Source: an uncultured Christensenella sp. (lineage in GTDB: Bacteria; Bacillota; Clostridia; Christensenellales; UBA3700). From it: a DNA stretch of 43,275 bases. Shown one piece after another: positions 6,004-13,341 of this stretch (position 1 is its first letter; every line of letters begins with the position of its first letter). Where the stretch lies: assembly GCA_949290515.1 (NCBI GenBank), contig CASERZ010000011.1, forward strand, positions 1 to 43,275, given 5' to 3'. The notes beneath the pieces are model-generated. The model was not told the origin of the DNA, did no database searches, and saw nothing but the letters and a program-made list of their open reading frames with translations. The position numbers were made by a program, and so were the translations under genes.

Positions 6004-6873
6004 TTATTCGTTGCCATCGTCATCAGGATACTGATTTATATCCGGCTCCGCACATTTTATAAAGTCTAATTTCTGAAAATATTCTATTGCTTCTATCACT
6101 TTATCCTTACCTGTATCTTTAAGGTAAATACAAGCAATTTGTCTGTATCGATACAACAGATATTCAATACTGCAATTTTCAATGGCAGTTACAGGTTTAA
6201 CGCTCTTATAATCTATGCTTACAGCGTTATGGAAGTTAAAATCGTCGATTTCAAGCTCGGGATAAGTATACGTTCTTTTAAATATAACGTATACTCTGTC
6301 GTCTTTAAAATCATTGTCAATACTTCCCGTCCAAAATACTTTCTTCTCTGTCACATCAAATTGCATTGATATCTTTTCTATTGATATAAATTCGTCAATC
6401 TGGGGAGTTCCTGCATTTATCGGCGGATTGATATAATCGACTATGGCGCTTACAAATTTAACAAATGGCACTTTTTCCAAGCAAGCAACCGCTTCAAGAA
6501 TTTCGTCCTTACCCGTTTGCCGTAAATATATATCCGCTATTTGCCTGAAATTTTTTAGATAATCCGAATCAAGATTAGTTAAATCCTCGTCAGGTCGCAA
6601 ATTGACATATTCTATTTTTAAAGCATTATCCAGAGGAAAATCGTCTAAACTTAATTCAGGATAAGTCGTTGTCTTTTTAAAAACGACTCTAACTTTGTCC
6701 TCTTCAAAATTATTAACCCCCTCTGCACTCCAATATTCTTGTTCATCTGACAAATCAAATTGCTTCAATATCTCTTCACGTACCAAATAACTGTCATTAT
6801 CAGCACAGCTCGCAAAACAACATACACTAACCGCAATAATTATTAAAACCATTAACAATAAAATCTTCCTCAT
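6004..6873 (-). CDS. Lipoprotein with two homologous domains, unknown function
   Basis: A 289-residue predicted lipoprotein. Signal peptide with lipobox FASC near residue 25, so it is anchored outside the membrane. The mature part holds two copies of one domain of about 115 residues: each has a YW/FW strand, a DDRVxVxFKRTxTYPEL segment, a D-F-x-x-xNAxxIxY segment, and RQIAxIYLxxTGKDxVIEAIE..F.K. I do not recognise the domain. The reading frame is open to 6930, but the ATG at 6873 has GAGGAG at good spacing and starts the signal peptide. The gene lies between the two copies of the 112-bp repeat. Confidence 0.75.
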   Translation of the reverse strand: MRKILLLMVLIIIAVSVCCFASCADNDSYLVREEILKQFDLSDEQEYWSAEGVNNFEEDKVRVVFKKTTTYPELSLDDFPLDNALKIEYVNLRPDEDLTNLDSDYLKNFRQIADIYLRQTGKDEILEAVACLEKVPFVKFVSAIVDYINPPINAGTPQIDEFISIEKISMQFDVTEKKVFWTGSIDNDFKDDRVYVIFKRTYTYPELEIDDFNFHNAVSIDYKSVKPVTAIENCSIEYLLYRYRQIACIYLKDTGKDKVIEAIEYFQKLDFIKCAEPDINQYPDDDGNE

Positions 6874-6930
6874 AGCTACTCCTCGCTTATATTTTGATAG
6901 ACAATTTAACTGAATAATATAATTTCCCAT

Positions 6931-7154
6931 AGTTTCGTAAAAATATATTATACTAATTATCTATGCAAACACATTATTAATGTTAATATTTTAAACGTAA
7001 TCATTTGTTGATAATGATAAAAACAGTATAAAACAAAACCCTTACCCCCTATATATTAAATCATAGATAAAAAAATTAAAAAAGTCAATATAATTATTTT
7101 TTTGCCGTTATTATCCATGTCAGTAATTGATTATTCGATTTTCTATAACTACGC
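6931..7154. other. AT-rich intergenic stretch
   Basis: Very AT-rich, no credible ORF. It should contain the promoter of the leftward lipoprotein gene, but I cannot choose between several A/T-rich -10-like sequences. Nothing else is evident. Confidence 0.5.
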
Positions 7155-7266
7155 TCCACCATATCGCGGCGTTGCCAGTGTACGCCAATAAAATAGAGGT
7201 CAAAAAGACCTCTATTTTTTATTGCCTATTTTTAGGCACGCCGCTTTTTTGTCAAATAATACGGCA
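7155..7266 (+). repeat. 112-bp structured repeat, copy 2
   Basis: Matches 5642-5753 at 110 of 112 bases, starting with TCCACCATA and ending with TACGGCA. No tRNA lies next to it here, so the tRNA-like CCACCATA is part of the repeated unit. It contains the same hairpins and T-tract and could terminate plus-strand transcription before the csoR promoter. Confidence 0.85.
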
Positions 7267-7328
7267 ACATATAATTATAGTATTGAATAAATATATTATT
7301 TTTATATTGTAACTTTTCTCAAATGCTA

Positions 7329-7357
7329 TTGACATAATTAAGCATATAAACTATAAT
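7329..7357 (+). promoter_or_regulatory. csoR-eamA promoter, TTGACA-17-TATAAT
   Basis: Perfect consensus hexamers at 7329-7334 and 7352-7357 with a 17-base spacer. The predicted start near 7364 falls inside the palindromic operator, so bound repressor would block initiation. Confidence 0.88.
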
Positions 7358-7361
7358 ATTC

Positions 7362-7382
7362 ATATCCCCCCATAGGGGATAT
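7362..7382 (+). promoter_or_regulatory. CsoR-type operator palindrome
   Basis: ATATCCCC-CCATA-GGGGATAT is an inverted repeat with 8-base arms. G/C-tract palindromes of this shape are typical targets of CsoR/FrmR-family repressors. It overlaps the transcription start of the repressor gene itself, so autoregulation is expected. Confidence 0.78.
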
Positions 7383-7397
7383 TGCGAGGTGCTTAAT

Positions 7398-7661
7398 ATG
7401 GAAAAACACGAACACACTAAAGCCGTACTCAACAGGACTTCACGTGCGATAGGTCATCTCAACGCAGTCAAAGGTATGATAGAAAAAGGCCGCGATTGCA
7501 GTGAGGTGCTTGTACAACTTTCAGCGGTAAGAGCGGAAATTACAGCTATCAGCAAAGTTATACTCAAAGATCATATAGACCATTGTATCGTCGATGCAAT
7601 AAAGACTAACGACAAAAACACACTCGATACGCTCAAAGGAGCAATAGACAAACTTTTATGA
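7398..7661 (+). CDS. CsoR/FrmR-family metal-sensing repressor
   Basis: An 87-residue all-helical repressor of the CsoR/RcnR/FrmR (DUF156) family, normal length. C34, H59 and C63 reproduce the Cys-His-x3-Cys ligand set of Cu(I)-sensing CsoR proteins. Arg residues in helices 1 and 2 would contact the GC-rich operator. Metal binding releases DNA in this family. A GTG at 7389 is possible, but the ATG at 7398 is eight bases after GAGG and is preferred. Its stop overlaps the start of eamA by four bases (ATGA), so the two are translationally coupled. The sensed ligand is probably copper by motif, but the partner is not a known copper exporter. Confidence 0.9.
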   Translation: MEKHEHTKAVLNRTSRAIGHLNAVKGMIEKGRDCSEVLVQLSAVRAEITAISKVILKDHIDHCIVDAIKTNDKNTLDTLKGAIDKLL

Positions 7662-8632
7662 AAAATTCCATACGAACGGGAATATTTTTTGCCATTATTG
7701 CGGCGGCACTATATGCGCTCAATTCCCCTCTATCAAAACTCTTGCTGGATTATATGCCCTCTACTCTTATGGCGGGTTTCTTGTATATCGGTGCAGGAAT
7801 AGGAATGGCTTTCATGGCACTGATACGCCGTTTTTCTAAAAATTCTCTTGATGAAAACAAACTTACTAAAAAAGATTTTCCCTACACACTGCTGATGATA
7901 TTGCTGGATATCGCCGCCCCGATATTTTTACTTGCCGGACTAAATAGCGTCAGCTCTGCAAACGCCTCGTTGCTCAATAACTTTGAGATTGTAGCAACAT
8001 CACTAATTGCCCTTATAATTTTCAAAGAAAAAATTAGTACCAGATTGTGGGCGGGAATAGTTTTCATAACGCTGTCTTGTGCCCTTCTGTCTATTGAAGA
8101 TATTAGCCGGTTCAAATTATCCTATGGTGCATTGTTTATACTTTTAGCGTGCGTATGCTGGGGACTCGAAAACAATTGCACGAAAAAAATTTCTTCTAAA
8201 GACCCCTTGCAGATAGTCGTACTCAAAGGAATATTTTCTGGAACAGGTTCAATCGTAATCGGACTTATTCTCGGCGAAAGAATAGGCTATATATGGAGCG
8301 TTTTTGCCGTGCTCGGCGTAGGCTTTGTTGCTTACGGATTAAGTATATTTTTTTATGTGTATGCTCAACGCTCTCTCGGCGCGGCGCGAACCAGCGCGTA
8401 TTATGCAATTGCGCCGTTTATAGGCACACTCCTGTCATTGATAATCTTCAGAGAAAAACCTCATTACACATATTTTATCGCGCTTGTGATTATGATAACA
8501 GGGGCATGGCTGTGCTCTAAAGACGAGCCTTTATTTAAAATAAAAAATAAATGTGACGCATCTGAAAAAAGCAATGTGAACGATAATTTATTAGAAGAAA
8601 ATTCCGACAACAATGCTGCCGATAAAGATTAA
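7658..8632 (+). CDS. EamA/DMT-family transporter
   Basis: A 324-residue ten-helix transporter built from two EamA repeats (about residues 5-140 and 155-290), each starting with a helix carrying Ala/Gly-rich motifs and ending with a FxE-K segment (IFKEKIS, IFREKPH). Such drug/metabolite transporters usually export small metabolites. The last 35 residues are a hydrophilic Asn/Asp-rich tail. The start overlaps the csoR stop, and regulation through the upstream operator suggests export linked to the signal sensed by the repressor. Substrate unknown. Confidence 0.88.
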   Translation: MKNSIRTGIFFAIIAAALYALNSPLSKLLLDYMPSTLMAGFLYIGAGIGMAFMALIRRFSKNSLDENKLTKKDFPYTLLMILLDIAAPIFLLAGLNSVSSANASLLNNFEIVATSLIALIIFKEKISTRLWAGIVFITLSCALLSIEDISRFKLSYGALFILLACVCWGLENNCTKKISSKDPLQIVVLKGIFSGTGSIVIGLILGERIGYIWSVFAVLGVGFVAYGLSIFFYVYAQRSLGAARTSAYYAIAPFIGTLLSLIIFREKPHYTYFIALVIMITGAWLCSKDEPLFKIKNKCDASEKSNVNDNLLEENSDNNAADKD

Positions 8633-8717
8633 TCATATATACTCAAAACTTTTTTGCTTGCAAATAAGGAATCTCGCACAACTCAGCAATTATATCAAAT
8701 ACTCTGCCCGAAAGATG

Positions 8718-8740
8718 CAGCCCCATGGCGGGCTGTTTTA
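8718..8740 (+). terminator. csoR-eamA terminator
   Basis: CAGCCC (8718-8723) pairs with GGGCTG (8730-8735), followed by TTTTA. It lies 85 bases past the eamA stop. The surrounding 8633-8860 holds no gene. Confidence 0.6.
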
Positions 8741-8860
8741 TACGTGGTTTTCCAAACTTGTTTATATGACATTCAACCGCTTTTGAGTTTGCTTCTCATT
8801 AATTTTCATTAATTTATTTGTCCGATAATGTTCGCTAACCGTTACAAGCGGTTTAATTAA

Positions 8861-8902
8861 AACGGGCAATACCTATAAAATACAGATAAGGTATTGCCTG
8901 TT
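8861..8902 (-). terminator. Inverted repeat, likely terminator of the sialidase operon
   Basis: AACGGGCAATACCT (8861-8874) pairs with AGGTATTGCCTGTT (8889-8902), a 14-bp stem with one mismatch and a 14-base loop. On the minus strand it is followed by TTAATTAAA, a weak T-tract. It is 36 bases past the stop of the gene at 8938. Confidence 0.5.
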
Positions 8903-8937
8903 GCGCCTTCGCTAATATATCGTACAATTTACGAATT

Positions 8938-9465
8938 TCAGTTATCGCTCCCCTCTTCGTCCTTTTCAAGCGTAGCGTTTCCTATTCTTTCTTTAAGCTC
9001 TTCGATTGTGGGGTTTTCTTTTGCAAAAAGCTCCAACTCCTCGAGAGTAAAACTCAAGGCTTCGCCTTTGTCGTACTTTTCTTTGCGTATTCTCTCACGC
9101 TCGAGATAATCTTCGTTTTTCTGAAGGACTTCGAGCAAGTATTCTCTTTTTGAGACATTGCTTTTTTCGCCTTCCAGAAGATTGATATAGGCGTTTATTT
9201 CGTCTATATCTTCTTTTGTGAGAGTGCGGTATTTGTAACGTCTGTTTTCAATAGGCATAATAAGAATATTGCAAGTAAGGTAAAAAATAAATCCGCCCAA
9301 CAAAATCACGTCGAGGATAAAGCCTATGACGTCAATCTTTATGACCGACCACACCAAAACGCCTATAGTACAAGCGGCAAGCGCGCAAAGTATGAATATT
9401 CTAATCTTTACGTTGTCTTTGAGTACTTCTTTATTGAGTTTGTCAAGCTGGTTTATTCTCTTCAT
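8938..9465 (-). CDS. Two-span membrane protein with long charged tail, hypothetical
   Basis: A 175-residue protein. Two membrane helices (about residues 22-42 and 48-69) are followed by a long Glu/Lys-rich region predicted to be helical or coiled coil. I do not recognise the family. ATG at 9465 has ACGGAG at proper spacing. It starts 35 bases after the sialidase-like gene on the same strand, so the pair probably forms one transcript. Confidence 0.6.
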   Translation of the reverse strand: MKRINQLDKLNKEVLKDNVKIRIFILCALAACTIGVLVWSVIKIDVIGFILDVILLGGFIFYLTCNILIMPIENRRYKYRTLTKEDIDEINAYINLLEGEKSNVSKREYLLEVLQKNEDYLERERIRKEKYDKGEALSFTLEELELFAKENPTIEELKERIGNATLEKDEEGSDN

Positions 9466-9500
9466 ATTAACTCCGTTAACGCTATCGACGCTATACTCTG

Positions 9501-10829
9501 TTATTTAAGCACGTCGGCAATCTTGAATTTTGCCTGCATAATATAGGGATATCTTGCCGTAGGAGAAAAATATCCGTACGAATCGGTAATTACCGTGCCG
9601 TCCTCGAGTATCACTACTCCGCTGTAACCGCAATCGGCTTTGTTGTAATTCTTACCCAGAATAACTACCTTGTCCCCGTAGGTATAGTCTTTGACGTTAT
9701 CACTCGCAAAGCTCATCAAATCATCGAAAGTACCTATCCACGCAACCCAGCCTTCAGTAAGATAAAGGTCGGGAGAAAGCGCGCTCTTTTTAAATTTTTT
9801 ACCGTTGGAAAGATATTGACGGAAACTTATAATAACCTTTCCGCTTACGGGGTCATACTCTGCCTTATGCCTGTCACCCGTAAGACAATTGGGAAGTTCC
9901 TTGGGAGACGTCCACGTTTTTCCCTCGTTATCCGAATAGCATATAACGGAGTTGCTGACGCGGTTGTTTGCTCGTGCAAGAAGTATAAGGCAACCGTTTT
10001 GCGGATTACGAATTATTTCTATTTCGCACATACCGTACTTCTCTTCAAGTTCTCTGTGCTCGTCCAGAAGTCTGAAAGGCTCGCTCCATACAGCTTTGTT
10101 TTTTTCGTCAAACGTGAGATAGGTAGCATAATTGACAAATGCCTCTCCTCCGTCCATACCGTATTCGCTCGCTCCTCTGTGGAAGGTACCCAACCATTTA
10201 TCTATGTAATTTCCCTCTTCGTCTTTTAGCTGAGTAAGACTGCTCATAGCCACTATAGCATCGTATGCGGCATACTTGTCTGTATCCTCGGACTTATTTT
10301 TATCCTCAGCCCACTTCTGTCCGTACCAATTATCGAACTCCGTCCAACTCTCGCCGTTATCATACGATACTGAACAATTGAATCCGTCAGGCATAAGATT
10401 GATATCGCTCCAGTAAGGACTGCCCGAAGTCAACACCAAAATACTCGTGCCGTCAGTCTTATGCAAGTTGTATATGCAAGGGGTCTCCTGAGATTTCTCC
10501 CACGAGGACGGCGTATTTTCTATATCCTGCCAACTCTCTCCCAAATCCGTGCTGTACTTGCCGATTATCGCGCCTTTACCGTGTCCCGAAGGATAAAAAG
10601 TCAAAAGCTTCGAGTCATCCGTAAGCACCAAATCGGGATGTCCCAGATAAGAATTTTGTTTATCAATAATTGCAGTGTAGTCGTCGTCAAGTCTGCTAAG
10701 CGGTATTTCGAGATAGGTCTTGACGTTTTTAAGCGTAAACAAATGCACGCTCAAAAGTATGATACCTATAAGTAAAACGGGTACGCATATACCTAGAATA
10801 ATTTTGTAGCTTTTGGCAATCTTTGACAT
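9501..10829 (-). CDS. Membrane-anchored sialidase-fold (BNR/Asp-box) protein
   Basis: A 442-residue protein with an N-terminal membrane anchor (residues 10-31) and an extracellular six-bladed beta-propeller. Three Asp boxes are visible: STDLGESW, SYDNGESW and YSDNEGKTW. The first blade is preceded by YLGHPDLVLTDDSKLLTFYP, and a conserved-looking RGASEYGMDGG and GDRHKAEYD follow. The fold is that of exo-alpha-sialidases and related glycoside hydrolases. I cannot confirm the arginine triad or the Tyr/Glu pair, so enzyme activity is unproven. The ATG at 10829 has AAGAGGTT upstream and a consensus promoter 22 bases further. Confidence 0.78.
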   Translation of the reverse strand: MSKIAKSYKIILGICVPVLLIGIILLSVHLFTLKNVKTYLEIPLSRLDDDYTAIIDKQNSYLGHPDLVLTDDSKLLTFYPSGHGKGAIIGKYSTDLGESWQDIENTPSSWEKSQETPCIYNLHKTDGTSILVLTSGSPYWSDINLMPDGFNCSVSYDNGESWTEFDNWYGQKWAEDKNKSEDTDKYAAYDAIVAMSSLTQLKDEEGNYIDKWLGTFHRGASEYGMDGGEAFVNYATYLTFDEKNKAVWSEPFRLLDEHRELEEKYGMCEIEIIRNPQNGCLILLARANNRVSNSVICYSDNEGKTWTSPKELPNCLTGDRHKAEYDPVSGKVIISFRQYLSNGKKFKKSALSPDLYLTEGWVAWIGTFDDLMSFASDNVKDYTYGDKVVILGKNYNKADCGYSGVVILEDGTVITDSYGYFSPTARYPYIMQAKFKIADVLK

Positions 10830-10850
10830 AATAACCTCTTAAACAGTATT

Positions 10851-10879
10851 ATTATAATAAAAATATATAAAGCTGTCAA
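10851..10879 (-). promoter_or_regulatory. Promoter of the sialidase operon, TTGACA-17-TATAAT
   Basis: Minus-strand TTGACA (10874-10879) and TATAAT (10851-10856) with a 17-base spacer, perfect consensus. It is divergent from the yqeY promoter starting 41 bases away. Confidence 0.88.
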
Positions 10880-10919
10880 TAGCGGAAAGAGCTTTTGCAG
10901 GTGGATAATGCCTTCGGTG

Positions 10920-10949
10920 TTGACAATAAACTATACGTAGGTGTATTAT
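10920..10949 (+). promoter_or_regulatory. yqeY promoter, TTGACA-18-TATTAT
   Basis: TTGACA (10920-10925), 18-base spacer and TATTAT (10944-10949), giving a leader of about 22 bases before the yqeY ATG. Confidence 0.65.
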
Positions 10950-10978
10950 TTTTATAGCAAATATATGCGAGGTATAAT

Positions 10979-11407
10979 ATGGATATAGATTTTTTTAAAA
11001 AAGAAAAGATTGTTAAAATGAAGGAAAAAAACAGCGACGCAGTCTCTGCTCTCAACGTAGTCATCAACAAAATTATGCTTGCTACCATTGAAAAACGCGC
11101 TAAAAACGAAACTCTCAACGAAGGAGACATTCTTTCCATTTTGCAAAAAACGGAAAAAGAATTGCTAGAGGAAAAGAGCGGTTACGAAAAAGCGGGAGCA
11201 AATTATGTCGACAAGGTAAAAAGTCTTGAGGTGCAAATCGCTACAGTCAAGAGTTATCTTCCCTCGCTTATGAGCGCAGAAGAGATAAAAGAAGTAATTC
11301 TTTCTCTAGAAGACAAGTCTGTACCTTCAGTAATGCGTTATTTTAAAGCCAACTACAACGGCAAATGCGATATGAAGACCGTCAACGAGGTTTTGAGAAG
11401 TATTTGA
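10979..11407 (+). CDS. GatB/YqeY-domain protein
   Basis: A 142-residue cytosolic helical protein that matches YqeY in length and pattern: an N-terminal helix-turn with ALNVVINKIMLATIEKR, the central DILSILQKTEKELLEEKSGYEKAG, and KSLEVQIATVKSYLPSLMSAEEI. YqeY shares the C-terminal domain of GatB/GatE, thought to contact tRNA, but its role is not settled. GCGAGG precedes the ATG. One base separates its stop from the next gene, so they form an operon. Confidence 0.88.
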   Translation: MDIDFFKKEKIVKMKEKNSDAVSALNVVINKIMLATIEKRAKNETLNEGDILSILQKTEKELLEEKSGYEKAGANYVDKVKSLEVQIATVKSYLPSLMSAEEIKEVILSLEDKSVPSVMRYFKANYNGKCDMKTVNEVLRSI

Positions 11408-11408
11408 T

Positions 11409-12017
11409 ATGTCAGATTTTACAACTTTTGAGTGGACAAGGGCTCCGCAAAATTATAGCGTAAGCAAAGATAAAGTCGTGATAGAAACACAACCTGCTAC
11501 AGACCTGTGGCAGAGGACGTATTATCTCTTTCGCAATGACAATGCACCGCTTTTGCAAATGAAAACGGAGGAAGAATTTTTCTCTTTTACGGTAAAGACG
11601 GATTTTCTTTCGACGCACAGATTTGACCAATGCGGCATCATTATGTATCTCGACAGCGACAATTGGATAAAAGCTTCCGTCGAATACGAAAACGAAAAAT
11701 TTCAGCATCTCGGAAGCGTTGTTACAAACAACGGCTTTTCCGACTGGTCAACCACTGAGATAGACGCAAGTCATAAAACGATGTGGTACAGACTGAGCCG
11801 ACGCAAACAGGACTTTAAAATAGAATGTTCTTTTGACGGAAAGGATTTCAAACAAATGAGAATTTGTCATATGTTCAATGCGCAAAAAGCTATACGCGTA
11901 GGCATATATGCCTGCAGTCCCGAAAACTCTTCGTTTGAAGCGACGTTCAGCAATCCGCAGTTTACAGAATGTATGTGGCCTGCCCACGACGGTCAGCCGC
12001 CCGATGAGCAAATTTGA
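11409..12017 (+). CDS. DUF1349-family (concanavalin-like) protein
   Basis: A 202-residue all-beta cytosolic protein with the DUF1349 pattern: TDLWQRTYYLF near the start, then FDQCGIIMYLDSDNWIKASVEYEN, SVVTNNGFSDWST, WYRLSRRKQDFKIECSFDGKDF and VGIYACSPENSSFEATFSNP. The fold is a jelly-roll like carbohydrate-binding lectin domains. No signal peptide, so it acts inside the cell, perhaps on sugar or glycoconjugates. Translation is coupled to yqeY by a one-base gap. Confidence 0.85.
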   Translation: MSDFTTFEWTRAPQNYSVSKDKVVIETQPATDLWQRTYYLFRNDNAPLLQMKTEEEFFSFTVKTDFLSTHRFDQCGIIMYLDSDNWIKASVEYENEKFQHLGSVVTNNGFSDWSTTEIDASHKTMWYRLSRRKQDFKIECSFDGKDFKQMRICHMFNAQKAIRVGIYACSPENSSFEATFSNPQFTECMWPAHDGQPPDEQI

Positions 12018-12030
12018 TAAAGAATATAAA

Positions 12031-12057
12031 AAACAGCCTTTGGGCTGTTTTTTTTGT
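12031..12057. terminator. Bidirectional terminator between DUF1349 gene and spmB
   Basis: AAACAGCC (12031-12038) pairs with GGCTGTTT (12043-12050), with T8 on the plus side and TTTTTTATATTC on the minus side. It serves both the yqeY operon and the convergent spmAB operon. Confidence 0.88.
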
Positions 12058-12111
12058 TATCGAAACCACCCGACAGACATTTTACGTAACCCGACGTCAG
12101 GCAGATTTGTA

Positions 12112-12618
12112 TTATATAAATCTACACAAGACGCAGGACGCCACCGCTCCCACGTAACACGCCACCAAAGATATAGGTATCGCGTATCTCAGTTTTTTTA
12201 CTTTGGTTGTGGAAAAATACACGCTGCCCACATAAAATACCGTTTCGCTTGCACCGACTATAACCGAAGCGCATCTGGCGATATAACTGTCTACGCCGTA
12301 ATTTTCGTATATCCCTTCCAAAAGCGCGAGCGAGCCGTTGCCCGACAAAGGACGGATTATAAGTATTTCGCTAAGCTCAGGAGGCATACCCAAAAAGCTC
12401 AAAACGGGAGACATTATTTTCGCAAGATAAGCATTGAGACCGCTCAGCGAAAACAGCTCTACCGCAATAAGCACGGCGCAAATGTAAGGAAAGACGGAAA
12501 GTATAAGCGATATACTCTCCTTGCTTCCTTTGACAAAACTGTCGTATACGGGCACGCGTTTTATAAAAGCCCAAAGTATGATTATGCCTATAAAGGCGGG
12601 AAGAATGTACTTGCTCAT
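12112..12618 (-). CDS. spmB: Spore maturation protein B
   Basis: A 168-residue integral membrane protein of the nucleoside-recognition (Gate) domain family. Features are an N-terminal YILPAFIGIIILWAF helix, KGSKESISLILSVFPYICAVLIAVELF, then IIRPLSGNGSLALL and ASVIVGASETVFYVGSVYF, all typical of SpmB. With SpmA it helps dehydrate the spore core in Bacillus. The ORF is open to 12717, but the ATG at 12618 overlaps the spmA stop by four bases (ATGA) and starts the known SpmB N-terminus. Confidence 0.9.
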   Translation of the reverse strand: MSKYILPAFIGIIILWAFIKRVPVYDSFVKGSKESISLILSVFPYICAVLIAVELFSLSGLNAYLAKIMSPVLSFLGMPPELSEILIIRPLSGNGSLALLEGIYENYGVDSYIARCASVIVGASETVFYVGSVYFSTTKVKKLRYAIPISLVACYVGAVASCVLCRFI

Positions 12619-13259
12619 TTTTTCGCGACCCCGACCTTGATTTTGCCGTCGAGATATAAAGGCTGTTTTGGCATCACCTTTTCGTCTTCTTTTTTCTTTT
12701 CCTTTTTCGATAAGCAAGATACGAGTTTTGCAAGCGCAACTCCCGTAACCGTAGAAATGACTGTCGCTATCAGCGAAGGCAAAATTATATCCGACGGAGA
12801 ATTACTTCCAGCCGAAGAGCGCAGACCTATGATTGTCGCAGGCAAAAGCTGAATGGAAGTTGAGTTGATAACCATAAAAAGTATCATATTGTCCGTAGCT
12901 CTTTCGCTACCGTCCTGCATACACTCCATAGCTTTTATGCCGAGAGGAGTAGCCGCGCCTCCCATACCGAGAAGATTAGCCGAGAAATTAAGAGTTATGT
13001 ACTCCAAAGCAAGGTCGATCTCCCCTTTGAACAGTCTTTTCGTAATAGGACGAAAGAGATTGTTGAGCATTCTGTTGAGACCTATACCCTCCATAAGAGT
13101 AAGTACCGATAGCCATATCGCGTATATTGCTACGATCGTAAAAGCAAGCTTGAGCGCAGAGCTTGCCCCGCTTATCATAATGGAAAACGCGCTTTCGGGC
13201 GAAACCACTATGAGCATTACCAGCGACGCCAAAATCATAATAGTAAAAACTATATTCAT
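12615..13259 (-). CDS. spmA: Spore maturation protein A
   Basis: A 214-residue membrane protein with the nucleoside-recognition fold. ALKLAFTIVAIYAIWLSVLTLMEGIGLN, the charged RLFKGEI loop, LNFSANLLGMGGAATPLGIKAME and NSTSIQLLPATIIGLRS are SpmA hallmarks. The C-terminus carries a Lys-rich extension of about 30 residues. Its only Shine-Dalgarno-like sequence, GGGAG, is in the 3' arm of the terminator hairpin that follows the htrA-like gene, with T-rich sequence running to the ATG. Its own promoter is not evident. Presence of spmAB suggests an endospore former, although some non-sporulating Clostridia keep it. Confidence 0.9.
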   Translation of the reverse strand: MNIVFTIMILASLVMLIVVSPESAFSIMISGASSALKLAFTIVAIYAIWLSVLTLMEGIGLNRMLNNLFRPITKRLFKGEIDLALEYITLNFSANLLGMGGAATPLGIKAMECMQDGSERATDNMILFMVINSTSIQLLPATIIGLRSSAGSNSPSDIILPSLIATVISTVTGVALAKLVSCLSKKEKKKEDEKVMPKQPLYLDGKIKVGVAKK

Positions 13260-13296
13260 AAAAGAAAAACTCCCATACTCAATAGTATGAGAGTTT
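13260..13296 (-). terminator. htrA terminator that also covers the spmA ribosome site
   Basis: Minus strand AAACTCTCATACT pairs with AGTATGGGAGTTT (13 bp, one G-U) around ATTG and is followed by TTCTTTT, directly before the spmA ATG. It can end transcription from the protease gene or, in read-through RNA, hide the GGGAG of spmA. Confidence 0.85.
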
Positions 13297-13341
13297 GTTG
13301 TCCGATATAACTTTTACAATCCGCAAAGCCTTACTTTGAAA

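Noticed and set aside
8633..8937. Missed small gene between eamA and the 8938 gene
   Set aside because: No frame has a start with ribosome site; the stretch is explained by two hairpins of terminator type.
11908..12852. Plus-strand ORF of 314 codons
   Set aside because: Crosses the DUF1349 gene, a terminator and both spm genes in antisense; not a real gene.
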